Of a DNA stretch of 64,000 bases, positions 24,201-32,301 are shown piece by piece. The number at the start of each line of letters is the position of its first letter. Within the stretch, counting starts at the first letter, position 1. Below the pieces are notes generated by a model. That model was not told the DNA's origin, did not search any database, and saw only the letters and a list, made by a program, of their open reading frames with translations. The translations under genes and the position numbers were made by a program. Origin of the DNA: Cyclina sinensis (lineage: Eukaryota; Mollusca; Bivalvia; Venerida; Veneridae); assembly GCA_012932295.1 (NCBI GenBank), contig JAAONU010000002.1, forward strand, positions 33,629,485 through 33,693,484. The letters run 5' to 3'.

Positions 24201-24858
24201 CTTCAAAAGACCCACAGAGGACAACAGAATGACAGTGTTTATTGTACAACCTTACTTTTATACATAGGCGAAGCCTTAAGTTTGTCAATTGAATATCCAC
24301 GATGATGGAATTTTCTGAATGCCCAATCATGCAACATGTCATACCACTCTAAACCATTGTCAAAAAGAGAAAAAATATTAGTGTCCAAAAATGGTTGAAA
24401 AATATCAACAGTCCCTTAATTCAGATATTTTCTTATTTTATCTAAGACATTCTATCATTATTTCAGGAAAAGCATATTAGTTTCAACAGGGGTTTGGAAA
24501 GATGCATTCTGCCACGTTTAAATTTCAGCACCCTACTAATACATAAAAAAAAAACATTTTTTGGTCCTTTGAAGTATTTTGAAATCAGATATGCAGTCTC
24601 ATTACATTTCAAGGAAGCCTTCAGTTATCACACTAACATTCTATCTCATGGTGTAATAAAAAACATATCATTATTTGTCAGATGGTGTGCAGAGCCATGT
24701 ATGATTATGATGCTGCAGATGTTGACGAGGTCACATTTCAAGAAGGGGATGTCATTATATTCTGTTCACCAATTGATGCTGGGTGGATGGAAGGCACAGT
24801 AGAGAGGACGGGTCAGCGAGGAATGTTACCTTCAAATTATGTGGAAAAAGTCAATTAG
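3177..24858 (+). CDS. LASP1: LASP-family LIM, nebulin-repeat and SH3 protein (13 coding exons, 5' end missing)
   Basis: LASP proteins are actin-binding scaffold proteins of focal adhesions and the cortical cytoskeleton. The exons visible here encode, in order, the second half of a LIM domain, two nebulin-like repeats plus a partial third, a long Ser/Gly/Arg linker, a Pro/Gln-rich stretch and a C-terminal SH3 domain. Exons: 3177-3271, 3684-3768, 5247-5351, 7441-7615, 8618-8665, 10082-10111, 11269-11280, 13283-13417, 16095-16154, 18982-19029, 23696-23794, 24051-24160 and 24682-24858. All have AG/GT borders and matching phases, and together give 392 codons plus a stop. The domain order is diagnostic. 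Vertebrate LASP1 is about 261 aa, so this linker is expanded. The first LIM half and the start codon are outside the window. The two smallest exons (10082 and 11269) rest on splice signals and phase alone. Confidence 0.92.
3684..3768 (+). CDS. LASP1: LASP exon: LIM end and LIM-nebulin junction
   Basis: The first base completes the Ala codon left by the previous exon. 28 codons follow, beginning HYP (last LIM ligand) and containing [17 protein letters not shown], the conserved start of the nebulin-repeat region. Donor gtaagt, phase 0. Confidence 0.93.
4076..4751 (+). mobile_element. Non-autonomous element with terminal inverted repeats and internal tandem repeats
   Basis: The left end reads AACCAGGTTTTCAA and immediately folds back on itself (4076-4108). 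The inverse of the same 14 bases ends the element at 4738-4751. Inside are four copies of an 8-bp unit GGGCGGAT (4122-4161) and then 146-bp tandem repeats. A short repeat plus a longer tandem core recalls the bivalve 'pearl' group of Helitron-like elements. That resemblance is structural only, and no target duplication is evident. Confidence 0.55.
4175..4553 (+). repeat. 146-bp tandem repeat, about 2.6 copies
   Basis: The start tgtccgctctgtaactc recurs at 4175, 4321 and 4467, an exact period of 146, with nearly identical units. Each unit holds CAAGGTCAAGGTCACAG. Related but decayed units occur near 16.76-17.70 kb. Two similar 60-codon antisense frames here are by-products of the repeat. Confidence 0.9.
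5247..5351 (+). CDS. LASP1: LASP exon: nebulin-like repeat 1
   Basis: 35 codons between ttgacag and gtaatg, phase 0-0. The peptide starts [11 protein letters not shown] and ends NTQNISM, matching the spacing of the first LASP nebulin repeat (usually Y-K-E-E-F-E). The middle is less conserved than in vertebrates. Confidence 0.88.
6795..7264. mobile_element. Inverted-repeat element, probable MITE
   Basis: TATTCTAGCATAAAAT at 6795-6810 is mirrored exactly by ATTTTATGCTAGAATA at 7249-7264. The 470-bp interval is richer in CpG than the surrounding intron and has no reading frame. No target-site duplication was identified. Confidence 0.5.
7275..7343. repeat. Long imperfect hairpin in LASP intron
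   Basis: Two arms of about 33 bases, both containing GTTATAACATCTGCA when read in the same sense, face each other across a loop of a few bases. By eye there is one mismatch and one gap. It ends about 100 bp upstream of the nebulin-repeat-2 exon. Confidence 0.75.
7441..7615 (+). CDS. LASP1: LASP exon: nebulin-like repeat 2 and start of linker
   Basis: 58 codons plus one base between tattgcag and gtgatt. The peptide contains [14 protein letters not shown] and [10 protein letters not shown], then [13 protein letters not shown] (a partial third repeat), followed by a charged Glu/Arg/Gln stretch. Exit phase is 1, the phase kept by all following linker exons. Confidence 0.93.
8416..8510 (+). repeat. 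23-bp tandem repeat, four copies
   Basis: TTTTAGATTGTTTTATACTG recurs at 8420, 8443, 8466 and (slightly diverged) 8489, an exact 23-bp period. Intronic, about 100 bp before a LASP linker exon. Confidence 0.85.
8618..8665 (+). CDS. LASP1: LASP linker exon, 48 nt
   Basis: Phase 1-1 exon with acceptor aatgtag and donor gtttgt. It encodes a short Ser/Arg-rich peptide ([15 protein letters not shown]). The reading frame and both splice sites fit the neighbouring exons. Linker sequence is not conserved enough for homology support. Confidence 0.7.
8666..10081 (+). other. LASP intron
   Basis: AT-rich intron without a supported exon. The part around 9.6-9.95 kb looks like decayed dispersed repeat (GGTCACTTAGGTCAAAGGGT). 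Nothing else recognised. Confidence 0.5.
10082..10111 (+). CDS. LASP1: Candidate LASP linker exon, 30 nt
   Basis: Acceptor gtctccaatag and donor gtatgt enclose 30 bases in phase 1-1, encoding QNLVRNIKD. Support comes only from splice signals and phase; transcript data would decide it. Confidence 0.5.
10112..11268 (+). other. LASP intron
   Basis: AT-rich, with long A and T runs. No repeat or exon recognised apart from the strong polypyrimidine acceptor at its 3' end. Confidence 0.5.
11269..11280 (+). CDS. LASP1: Candidate 12-nt LASP microexon
   Basis: A strong polypyrimidine acceptor (ttattttttcacag) is followed by 12 bases and a gtacat donor. Phase 1-1 makes it add Asp-Glu-Asp-Asp between the previous exon (ending NIKD) and the next (starting AGRVRP). 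Inclusion or skipping keeps the frame. Not provable without RNA evidence. Confidence 0.4.
12377..12847. mobile_element. TTAA-flanked MITE (piggyBac-like target site)
   Basis: The left end AGGGATATACAGGCAA (12377) is mirrored at the right end (to 12847) with one mismatch, and both ends are flanked by TTAA (12373-12376 and 12848-12851). TTAA duplication is the hallmark of piggyBac-type transposition. The 471-bp interior has no coding frame, so this is a non-autonomous copy. It lies in a LASP intron. Confidence 0.65.
13283..13417 (+). CDS. LASP1: LASP linker exon, 135 nt
   Basis: Phase 1-1 exon of 45 codons (acceptor ttacctag, donor gtgagg). The peptide is Gly/Arg/Ser/Asn-rich and contains GRIADYDP, a motif echoed as GSISDYDP in the exon at 23696. 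The frame is open on both sides of the splice sites, but the phase match and the echo support the exon. Confidence 0.8.
13418..16094 (+). other. LASP intron
   Basis: AT-rich intron with homopolymer runs near 14.49 kb. No exon or structured repeat was recognised. The 60-90 codon frames near 14.5-14.8 kb overlap on opposite strands and look accidental. Confidence 0.5.
16095..16154 (+). CDS. LASP1: LASP linker exon, 60 nt
   Basis: Acceptor aacatgcag and strong donor gtaagt, phase 1-1, 20 codons. The peptide is Glu/Arg/Ser-rich ([19 protein letters not shown]), consistent with a disordered linker. Confidence 0.78.
16760..17700 (+). repeat. Degenerate array related to the 146-bp repeat
   Basis: GGATATTCATGAAACTT or close variants recur at roughly 140-170 bp spacing (near 16769, 16910, 17061, 17232, 17372 and 17533), each followed by a CATGCAGAACC-like block and a CAAGGTCAC-like block. 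Word order matches the units at 4175-4553, so this appears to be an older, decayed relative of that family. Confidence 0.7.
17740..18981 (+). other. LASP intron
   Basis: AT-rich, unstructured; no exon, repeat or reading frame worth calling before the acceptor at 18981. Confidence 0.5.
18982..19029 (+). CDS. LASP1: LASP linker exon, 48 nt
   Basis: Acceptor attctatag and donor gtgagt, phase 1-1, 16 codons. The peptide [15 protein letters not shown] is Ser-rich then acidic and could hold phosphorylation sites (inference). Confidence 0.75.
19030..20744 (+). other. LASP intron
   Basis: AT-rich intron with no supported exon. A 97-codon frame at 20416-20709 has no splice context or family resemblance and is not called. 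Confidence 0.5.
20747..21565. mobile_element. TA-flanked MITE, pogo/Tigger-like ends
   Basis: CAGTAAAGTCTCGCT at the left end is mirrored exactly at the right end (AGCGAGACTTTACTG), and each is bordered by TA (20745-20746 and 21566-21567). CAGT-type termini with a TA duplication are typical of pogo/Tigger members of the Tc1-mariner superfamily. The interior carries repeated GGTCGTAATA/GGTCTTAATT motifs but no transposase. Confidence 0.7.
22427..23380. mobile_element. TA-flanked MITE with CTGTGAAATCATT ends
   Basis: CTGTGAAATCATT at 22427 is mirrored by AATGATTTCACAG ending at 23380, with TA on both sides. Subterminal sequence is also inverted (TTCGTGGATTTCGTGG on the left, CCACGAAATT words on the right). 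About 954 bp, no transposase frame. Tc1-mariner-like by target site; family not named. Confidence 0.7.
23696..23794 (+). CDS. LASP1: LASP linker exon, 99 nt
   Basis: Acceptor atttacag and donor gtaagc, phase 1-1, 33 codons. It encodes [20 protein letters not shown], repeating the I-[AS]-D-Y-D-P core seen in the exon at 13283. Good codon-level plausibility. Confidence 0.85.
24051..24160 (+). CDS. LASP1: LASP exon: Pro/Gln-rich stretch
   Basis: 110 bases between tttctcag and gtaagt, phase 1 in and 0 out. It encodes a run of PPPQQ/QPPP words ending RDSLAGKG just before the SH3 domain. The Pro/Gln-rich spacer is the position of the equivalent segment in other LASP proteins and could serve as an SH3 or WW ligand (inference). 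Confidence 0.88.
24682..24858 (+). CDS. LASP1: LASP last exon: SH3 domain and stop
   Basis: 58 codons and a TAG stop. SH3 landmarks are present in order: ALYDY-like [10 protein letters not shown], the acidic RT loop [10 protein letters not shown], the [11 protein letters not shown] segment with the binding Trp, and the MLPSNYVE end. Highly similar to the LASP/nebulette SH3, and it fixes the gene family. Confidence 0.96.
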   Translation: MVCRAMYDYDAADVDEVTFQEGDVIIFCSPIDAGWMEGTVERTGQRGMLPSNYVEKVN

Positions 24859-27800
24859 CGGATTTTATTGAAATTAATCATTTTACGTATTAAACTTGTA
24901 TATTTAGCTAATTGTCAGAGGAGTGGATGCTAATGCTTAAAGTTAGAATGAAATGTAGCCTGATAATGGAACAGTGATGGTATATTGTAATCTTCATGTT
25001 ACATAGAAGCTTTTATTTGTTACGTTTTTATCAGTATTTTAAACTGTTTTATGTCACCTTCAGAAGGAGACTTTTTCGAAACATGGACTCAAAGTGATCA
25101 GATTTAGAAACTATTCCGCAAGCTTCAAAAAGTCAAGCTAGACACTTTGAATCAGTTTAGGTTTATATTCCAGTTCTTTCGTAACTTAAATTGAATTAAG
25201 GTGGTAGCAACAATGTCCAGTTGGCTGGTGCAGATGGTCCTAGGCAGTATTCACTGGTATTTTGTCACTTTACTAGCCGAGATATCAAAACTACAAACAG
25301 TATAGAAATCGGGATGATAGGTTTTAGAGTCACACGTTAGTTGACTTGTGTGCTGTATCAAGTGTAATATGTAAATAAGCAACCCTAATATTGCGTAGCG
25401 AACAGACATACTGTAAAATTATACTGCTTTCTCATTTCCCTATTCTCAGTGATAATCAATGACCTATATGATTTACATCTTGATTTATGTCAGCGGTAGT
25501 AGCCGTATGTGGAATAAATATAATATGCACTTCCTGTGTTTATTGTTCGCAGCTACTGAAGAGTACTTGCCACTTTATTCTGTTTCATCAGAAAGAATCT
25601 ACTTGTTTTTTTTTATTCCTCTATGAACTAGGAAAGCTAATTTATTTCATTTTTTCTCGCTTTTTCATTTGTTTTTATCTGATTCATAGTTGCATTTAGA
25701 GTAAGCATTTTGTATTCTGTCTAAAGTTGCCATATGTTGATCAGAAGCTAGTTTATAATATTAGAGTTACGAAATTATGATGAAGAAAACGAGTACCAGT
25801 ATTTTTTCAGACTGAAGATTTACACCATGTGACAACACCTGTTTTTTATTCCTTTTTGTGAGGAGTATTGTATTACAAGCTGCATTTCAGGGGAATAACT
25901 CTTGCATCTGTAAAGCTGTTATCTCTATTGTATTGTATTTGAAATGAATTTACCAGGTTCCATTCTTTCAGAATCTTAGCTTCGAAATTATCACTGAGAA
26001 ATTTTAAATCCATATCTTGTTCAGCTTGGATTATTCACCCTTCTTGGAATTTAGTTTTCTTTTTCTTTGGAATGTTAGATATATTTATGTATTATTTTTT
26101 ATTTTATGTACATTTTTGAAATCAATTTCATTAATCAGACCACATTATGTGTAAGGTATGCTGTGCTAAAAGATTGAGAATTTCAGAATGCTGTTTTATT
26201 TTGTTGTTGTTTTTTTTTTTCGGGTAAAGGTTTTTCTTCTTAACAGAATACTTTAAAAGTACTGTATTCTTTAATGTTTGTTTGTCAGACATATAGCTAA
26301 TTTCATAGAAAAATACTCCTACAAATCACCATAGGAGTTTTTATTGTTTGTATTACATATAACAACAACTTACTTACCCTAAAATCAACTCATGTTAAAC
26401 CCTTGATATATCAGTCTATCATTGTTAGAATATTTAGGAATGGCATGCTAAAATTTTCAAACTTTACAACAAAGTTTTGAAAGCTAATGAAGTTACTGAC
26501 CCTGTTTTGAGGGTACGGAAGATTCACACATCATCATACTTGCTCCAGAGGCATTCATTGCATTGTTATATCTCTGTATTAGATTCCAAGTCCAGCTTGT
26601 TTAGAGAGAAAGAAAAAACATTTTTTTTTAGTATCCTCATTAACATATTGGAAGTTGGAAGTTTCTTATTCCTTCCTATGTTTTGCATTCTTTCAAGTTG
26701 AATGTTATGAAGGGAAAAATTTGCAAGAATAATAGTATATAGAAGAATGAAATACCTTGATACAGAGATAGTTGATGGAAGTTGTACAGATCAGTTTCTA
26801 TATGTTGTTTTTCTTATGGCTGATGCTATGTGTTGTCATGTTGCTTTGAAAGTTAAAAGTTTCTTTAAAGACATGTTTAGATTGGAGTTAAGTTTTTTTT
26901 ACTGTTTATTAAATGAACATTCAACTAACGTTTTAATACTGAGAATTTGTTCTGTTTTTACAAAGCGAGAGTGTACATGTCGAGTGTTTTAATTCTTTGT
27001 GAATGCAGTGTAAGTGCGCATGTTTATATGATATATAGTCTATCACACATGAACAGATCTTGACATTCTGATCTGACAAAACCAGTATTTTTCTTCCCAA
27101 CTGTCTCCAGTAACAGTTCAAGATATTTATTTCAAGTTTTTTTACATTATCAATAGAGTTAGAACTTTCTGCAGTACTTTATGAAAAAAAAAAATATGTC
27201 GTTAGCTACAATTGGTGTGAAAGTAATTTATTAGATTAAAAAGCCTTTCATGTTTGTTTCATTACATATGCCTGTGCCTCATTTTTGTGTGTGTATGTTT
27301 GTGAATTTGTGTCTGTTATGTAAAGTCTGATGGAGAAATGCCATGGCAGGATTGGGTTTTGTGCTATGCAGTTTCAAGCTTAGAGCTGTTATACAGAATG
27401 TCATGTTAAAGTTATACTATTGGATAAAAAAGCATGTGTTACTATCTTGTTTAGCTGAATCAAATGCATCTGTAAAATATCTTCAGCTATCCTGTTACTA
27501 TCTTGTTTAGCTGAATCAAATGCCTCTGTAAAATATCTTCAGCTATCCTGTTACTATCTTGTTTAGCTGAATCAAATGCCTCTGTAAAATATCTTCAGCT
27601 ATCCTGTTACTACTTGTATCGTTGCTATCTTGTTGATGTCTGTTTTAGCTCATTCTTTTACCAGCTGCATTGAACTTCAGCCATTCTTCTTATCTTTAAT
27701 TGCTTGAGTTTGAAATTCCCCAAAATAGTATCAGTTGAACACATTACTTAGAGAAAGAACAGTTATCATCAGGTCATTTTTCATGTAAATACTGGAAAAG

Positions 27801-28690
27801 AAATGTAATTCTTTATATAAGAAAGCTTTCTTAAAATTTATAGAGGGGGATGGATGAAAGTGTGACTTCAATTTTATTTCTGTCCTATAGAAGTTTTTAT
27901 TGTCTTATATTTGTTTGGAGAATTTCAGGCTCTCCTGTCCTGTCTACGCAGTCTAATTAAAATGGTCTGTACGGGTATTTCATCAGCTGTGAGTGTTATA
28001 TAAAACATAGTTACAAACTTGAGAGCTAGGATCTTAGAGAAATTTATTTGTTCATATGTACATTGTATATGCATATTTCTGAAAGGAAATACTAGCAATT
28101 TATAAAGGTATATTTATGTAAGAAAAGGGTATTTATTTGCAATATATAGATAAATGAAGACTTAGTAAACTTGCTCACAGATTAAGATGAATATCAAAAT
28201 AGGCTGTTTTCTGCTTAGTAAATATCTCACTGCTAGATAATGTATATCCAATTTATATTGAGAAAAAAGCTGCAATCTACTGCCATGATATTTTATCAAA
28301 CTTGCCTTTTTCCCCCACATTTCCATTTTTTCATTCTGCACTTATGTATTTAGTCAGATTATTTTCACTTCACAGTGTGTATTTGTTAAAAAAGAAAAAA
28401 CTTTGCATTTTTTTCCCATACACATTGGAGTTTAATCGTTCTTTTGTTTTTGTCATTTTCTGTGCTATATAGAAAAGGAGTAAAAAGATTACAGTAGTTG
28501 TTCTACTGGAACAGACTTTTTGACATTCTGTTTTCATCAGATGTAATATGGTATTAACTAGTTAAGTTAAATATATTTGGTGTTTTCAGATTATGTAATC
28601 TACAGGTAACATAAATCCTATAATGTTCTGGGTCATTTGTACAAGTGTATTCTTCACAATAGTTTATTATAAATAAAAAAAGAATGACAT
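24859..28690 (+). other. Probable long LASP 3' UTR or intergenic sequence
   Basis: No coding exon is visible. Several AATAAA-like words occur. The most convincing end is AATAAA at 28672-28677, followed by a T/G-rich stretch (TTCTTTGTTCTTGTTT), which would imply a 3.8-kb 3' UTR. An earlier end cannot be excluded. Confidence 0.35.
27434..27606 (+). repeat. 56-bp tandem repeat, three copies
   Basis: TTACTATCTTGTTTAGCTGA recurs at 27439, 27495 and 27551, an exact 56-bp period, and a fourth copy begins at 27607 but breaks off after a few bases. Units are almost identical. Lies in the probable LASP 3' UTR. Confidence 0.9.
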
Positions 28691-30882
28691 TCTTTGTTCT
28701 TGTTTATATTTCTTGAAACATTTCTTTGATTTACATCATGTCAATTTGAATCAGTATATTTCAGTGTCTTCTCACTTTTCAGTTTTTATGTCCTGTCTAA
28801 AATGCATAAGAGCTAGGACTATTTTTGTACATCACTTGCTGGTGTAAGAAAGTTAAAAAGGACTCCTAAGGACTCGCCGAAAATGTTTCATCTGCCGACG
28901 TCAATAACTTGCTCCGAGCTCCGGTTATGGGCGGAGCTTATACTCGGAAACGGCGATACATACTACCTTCAAAGCATTGACCAATCAGAGCGCATTTTAC
29001 TACTTTCATTGATCTAATCCAGCGTGTTGACACTCGATACACAACACATTTAGCCATCAACAGGTGTTGATTTGGGTCAATAATTCGACTGGCGATGTAC
29101 ACCGAGCAGAAAACTGTCGTGTTCAACAGGGCTCTACAAATAACTAAAAGTCAACCAAATTATGTCTTAACAAATTAATTGAAAGCTTAATTTTAAAGGC
29201 AAAGGGTTAAACATCAATGCTTTAACAATGTTATTCTAACCTTTTAAACAATGTATGAAAAGGGCAAAAATACTTTTGTATTTTTGTTTTAATTCTCGGA
29301 TTTTTTATAAGAAAAAAACAAGTAGATTTAAGACAAGCTTAACAAATTGAAGGAAACCAATTCCAGCAAATATTTAGTTCATTAAACATGAATTAGCAAG
29401 TGAAAATGTCGGATAAATTCCGTTTGTCATATATTTCCGCGACCCCGGCGTATTTTTATATTAATAGAAAGTGTCTTGGAGACTCTTTATATGGCAAACT
29501 TACAACATTCAATTGATCGATTAAGATAAGTGGTCATGATTTGATTATAAGTACCTGTTTTTCATTGAAAAAGTTTCCTTTTCTCTAAGACTTGAATATT
29601 TCTGTTGTAGTTACTTTTGAAAGCAACAATTTTAATGAATCAACATAATTTACATCTTAAAATTGTTTGCAATTTTGTTCCAAAAAAAATTCTGGTGAGA
29701 CTGGAAACACATCCCAGTCTCTTCACAAAAAAGGTACTGAATTTTAATGCCACGGATACAATACATTAGTTTTTAACAATAAGTTGAATAAAAATCACTC
29801 CACATATTTGCTGTCTGTCTTTGTCATTCACAAATGGAACTGGCATTGCCAGCACTAACTTCTCCCAAGAGTCTTCTGACTTCTCCCAAATCTTGCCTTA
29901 GGGAGAAGTCACTTCTCCCAAAATTTTGACGCTAGCGAGAGCCCTGAAGGAGGTATTAGAAGTTACCACACTCATGGCGGCCGAAAACGGAACCTAGTTC
30001 TAAAATGGTTGCTAGATTCAAAGATGGAACTGCTAATGATGCAAGATACTCCAGTACATGAAACAACATTTCATCATTCTATTTTCAAATGGGAAAGGTT
30101 TGTCCAAGCTGAGTTCCCATCCATGATTGGGCCCACGCTCAAACTTGGTAGGCAGGTTTGCCAATTTTAATAAATGACCGCTATAGTCTTTTTTTTCACC
30201 AAGTCAAATGTTATTGACAGTGATATTGCACAGCAAAAACTGATTCAGATCTAAATCTGGAGAATGATTAGGCATAGGTTTCAAAAATCTGATAGTGATA
30301 GGCAAGTTTGTCACAAAAAGAACATGACCCTTAATTTTTTTAGTACCTTTCTATATAGTACCTGATTTTGACAGCAAACGAATAAAATAAGTGAGTATGA
30401 TCAGAATGGTTTAAATTGACTCCAATCTTGTTTTCAGTTTCAAGTTGCCGAAACTGATTCTCAAAACGAACTCTGTTGCCAGTAGCGTCCGAACAGACTG
30501 GATACATTGGAGACAAAATATGCCATGGGTTTGGACCACTATAGGTGGAAGCTTATTTAAGCACAAAAAACTTACTTTTTCCGGTAGTATCAAATATTAC
30601 GCATGTAGTTGATGACTCGTTTGTCATCTTTGCATGTTAATCATTCAATTTTTGTACAAGTGCCACTATTTACTATTTCGTATATTATGAAAAGAGAACA
30701 TCAAACAGCCTGACTGTTTATTTTTGCACTAACTTTAGACAGTTTGATGGCATAAATGGATTTTAAGTAAACAGATTTTCATGGAAAAACATGATTATTC
30801 AATCCAATGTGAAAACAAACAAAACAACCTTTATCAATCCTAGAAAGTACAACAAATTTTTTAGACAGGTTTTTACTAATAA
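28691..30882. other. Intergenic, CpG-richer patch and CCAAT-like sites
   Basis: 28.86-29.14 kb is richer in CG than its surroundings and holds ATGGGCGGAGC and GACCAATCAGAGCGC, which could be promoter elements or part of a dispersed repeat. 29.87-29.94 kb holds alternating direct and inverted ACTTCTCCC words. No gene can be supported. Confidence 0.3.
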
Positions 30883-32301
30883 TAGGCGAGTTTACTACTT
30901 TTGAATGGTAAGAAAATACGGGTGGACTTACACACAGATCTTAGTCAAACATTCATTCCGCAGGACGAATTGGAACGACTTCTCAGAGAAAAGCAACGTT
31001 CGGCGAAAAAAGACTTCTTTGACTATACTTTGTTATTCGTAACACGTGCTTGTTTATTTATGACAATATGCAAATCAGGAAGGTGTTGATAAATAACGTA
31101 AAATGATTGGTGCTTAATATTTGTAAATAAAACGATTAGAAGTTGTGTCTCTTTTCTTTTGGCAAAAATCAATTGGCTATTGAAATGGGGATAGAGTAAC
31201 AAAAATTTCGATTGGCTATTACATATAACATTGCTTCTGTAACAAAAAAAAATATTTTATAGTCACTCTCCCATAAGTAGATCATTGACAAAGCTAGGCA
31301 ATTTAGGTTATTGGCAAAATACAGTCAATGGCATGAAGCCGCATAATCAATATTTGCCGGAAGATATTTTTTTGTTTGTAAAGCGATATTCACATGTCAA
31401 TGTTTTACTTTCGATTTTGAAACTTTACTTGTAAGTGGTTAATTGACCTTGTTTATTTTTTGTTATCATAGTAGAATTGTCTAATTAAGCCACGCATGTT
31501 TTTCAAAAATGTTGCTGGTAATAATTACACATAACATTATAAATAAAATGTAGTTGAACATGCAGCTTGTATACCATACTGATTACTGTGTGCTAATTCC
31601 TTAGATTTAATAGTATAATTTTAGGTAAGTCCAACCGAGGAAAGGATACACAGAATACAAATGCCCGGTATTGGTAAACAACTGTATCATGGAAAGGGTA
31701 TATATATATATTTCTGTAACTGATGTTAAAGTACAAAGTAGCATGTATTTAAGGCTATTTCATGGTGGAAAAGAGCTTAAAATTTTTGGATAAATAAAAC
31801 ATAGTCACATGTAAATTTAATTTACATTAAGTTATACGTCTATTATGTTAAATACGCTGCATGACACAGCAGATTAGTTAAATTAAATAAATAAATTATA
31901 TAAGTAATTATAATACCTAGAATTACTTGGTTTCTGAGAGAAATGTTACTCCACATTCAAAATCACATTAAAATTGTTAAAGGTATATACATTTATTCAT
32001 AGATATGGCTGAGCAGCCAACTTGTCTAAGCTTAGCAAGAAAAAACATGTCCATATTTGGATGTTTGACTAGTGCGATTTCAATAAATTTGGATTTATTA
32101 AACGGTTAGTTACATTTATTAGTAATACAAGCCTTCTTTGGTAAACTTATTTTTTTATTATGTTATTGTTGTTTTTTTTTTTCATTTGATTTTAATTTAT
32201 CTAAATTACAAAAAAAAATGTTTTCAGAAGATGAAAGAGGGAGTTACAGCAAGCCAGTTTACAAACATGTATGGTCCACACACGAAGAGTTTCCCAGTTA
32301 A
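30883..32301 (+). CDS. Tentative small spliced gene of unknown function
   Basis: I do not recognise this gene. Three exons, 31625-31697, 32003-32104 and 32228-32301, are flanked by AG and GT and are mutually phase-consistent (0/1, 1/1, 1/stop). They read VSPTEERIHRIQMPGIGKQ, then a Cys/Ser/Leu-rich part, then YSKPVYKHVWSTHEEFP and a TAA stop. An upstream open segment from 30883 to about 31038 (with RVDLHTDLSQTF and DELERLLREKQRSAKKDFF) could join in phase 0 and would add a basic, coiled-coil-like stretch. A LINE ORF begins 29 bp after the stop, so the natural 3' end may be disrupted. Weak points are the GTTAGT donor, the AGGTAAGT word at the first acceptor (which also looks like a donor) and the lack of any family match. 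It could be a decayed or chance assembly of exons. Confidence 0.35.
31625..31697 (+). CDS. Tentative exon of unknown gene
   Basis: 24 codons plus one base after ataattttag. The peptide carries charged residues and MPGIGKQLYHGK. The border overlaps a strong donor-like word, which leaves some doubt. Confidence 0.35.
32003..32104 (+). CDS. Tentative exon of unknown gene
   Basis: Acceptor ttattcatag, phase 1-1. The peptide reads MAEQPTCLSLARKNMSIFGC and continues Ser/Ile/Leu-rich. The donor gttagt is sub-optimal. Confidence 0.35.
32228..32301 (+). CDS. Tentative terminal exon of unknown gene
   Basis: Strong acceptor (poly-T then ttttcag). 23 residues ending STHEEFPS then TAA. The phase matches the previous exon. 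Confidence 0.4.

Noticed and set aside
28860..29140. CpG-rich promoter of a divergent gene
   Set aside because: CCAAT and GGGCGG words are present, but no first exon could be joined to them in either direction; mentioned only as a patch.
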